Part shown: in pieces, positions 6,488-6,769 of the stretch
How the letters are laid out: each line of letters begins with the position of its first letter
Numbering within the stretch: position 1 is the first letter of the stretch
Assembly (NCBI GenBank): GCA_011380105.1
Contig: DRZW01000035.1
Coordinates: 1 to 6,769, forward strand
DNA length: 6,769 nt
Reading direction: 5' to 3'
Source of the DNA: Halothiobacillaceae bacterium
GTDB lineage: Bacteria > Pseudomonadota > Gammaproteobacteria > Halothiobacillales > Halothiobacillaceae
The notes under the pieces: generated by a model
The model's database searches: none
Told to the model about the DNA's origin: nothing
Seen by the model: only the letters and a program-made list of their open reading frames with translations
Program-made: the position numbers and the translations under genes

Positions 6488-6769
6488 CTAGCTTGCCAAG
6501 TATGCGGGGAGCCGCATGGGGTCGATTTGTGACAGGGGTAGGGCGGCCTGGTCTTTGGCGGACAATTCCGGGTTATCGATTGGCCATTCGATGCCGATAT
6601 CGGAGTCGTTCCAAAGCACGCTGAACTCGGCGCTGGGGTTGTAGGTATCAGTACATTTGTAAGCGAACAGGGCCGAATCACTGGTCACGCAGAAGCCGTG
6701 GGCGAAACCGGGGGGGATGTAGAGCTGTCGGTGGTTGTCCGCGCTCAGCTCGATGCCGACCCATTGGCC
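6488..6769 (-). CDS. rmlC: dTDP-4-dehydrorhamnose 3,5-epimerase RmlC, C-terminal half (gene runs off right edge)
   Basis: The frame is open to the right edge and gives the last 93 residues of a protein usually about 180 long. RmlC epimerises dTDP-4-keto-6-deoxyglucose at C3 and C5, between the RmlB and RmlD steps, as a cupin-fold dimer. In the fragment (numbered from the edge) are WVGIELS (3-9), N-x-RQLYIPPGFAHGFCV (12-28, the most characteristic block of the family), FAYKCTDTYNP (35-45, with Y43 at the place of the conserved catalytic Tyr), and WNDSDIGIEWP (53-63, holding the conserved Asp that supports the catalytic His). The catalytic His of the N-terminal half lies outside. The end of the protein, after LSAKDQAA, carries a tail of about 18 residues. 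Being upstream of rmlD in the same direction, it belongs to one rml operon. Confidence 0.95.
   Translation of the reverse strand, partial: GQWVGIELSADNHRQLYIPPGFAHGFCVTSDSALFAYKCTDTYNPSAEFSVLWNDSDIGIEWPIDNPELSAKDQAALPLSQIDPMRLPAYLAS

Noticed and set aside
4203..6769. JUMPstart/ops (GGCGGTAG) elements of polysaccharide operons
   Set aside because: No match was found in the intergenic gaps; the operon starts lie outside the window.
1..6769. tRNA or rRNA genes, CRISPR repeats, insertion sequences or attachment sites
   Set aside because: No repeat series, terminal inverted repeats, transposase-like protein or tRNA-like cloverleaf was noticed, and almost all the sequence is taken by recognisable genes.

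Overview
The window looks like part of a surface-polysaccharide locus (O-antigen or a related cell-surface glycan) from a moderately GC-rich Gram-negative bacterium. The protein sequences most resemble those of gammaproteobacteria such as Pseudomonas or Halomonas relatives. That placement rests on impression of protein similarity and cannot be settled here.

Layout. The left two thirds (1-4202) carries three closely spaced genes on the + strand: an AlgX/AlgJ-type SGNH acyltransferase-like protein, running off the left edge; a large glycosyltransferase with an N-terminal beta-rich region and two GT-A domains, the first apparently eroded; and a compact GT-B-like glycosyltransferase. The first two overlap and the second and third are 39 nt apart, so they are probably one transcription unit. 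The right third (4395-6769) carries three genes on the - strand, transcribed toward the first block: rmlC (only its C-terminal half is inside the window), rmlD and rmlB. The two blocks converge on a 192-bp junction (4203-4394) in which I see no convincing gene and no classical intrinsic terminator.

How the genes fit together. RmlB, RmlC and RmlD carry out the last three steps from dTDP-glucose to dTDP-L-rhamnose. The remaining enzyme, RmlA, is not in the window and may lie beyond the right edge. The two glycosyltransferases are candidates to use dTDP-rhamnose or another sugar nucleotide during glycan assembly, and the SGNH protein is a candidate for modifying the glycan, for example by O-acylation. 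Linkage, substrate and polysaccharide type cannot be read from the sequence.

I found no mobile element, CRISPR array, tRNA or rRNA, and no clear new system. The items most worth a second look are the apparently degenerate first GT domain of the large transferase, the SGNH protein fused into a glycosyltransferase operon, and substitutions in two normally conserved motifs of RmlD.
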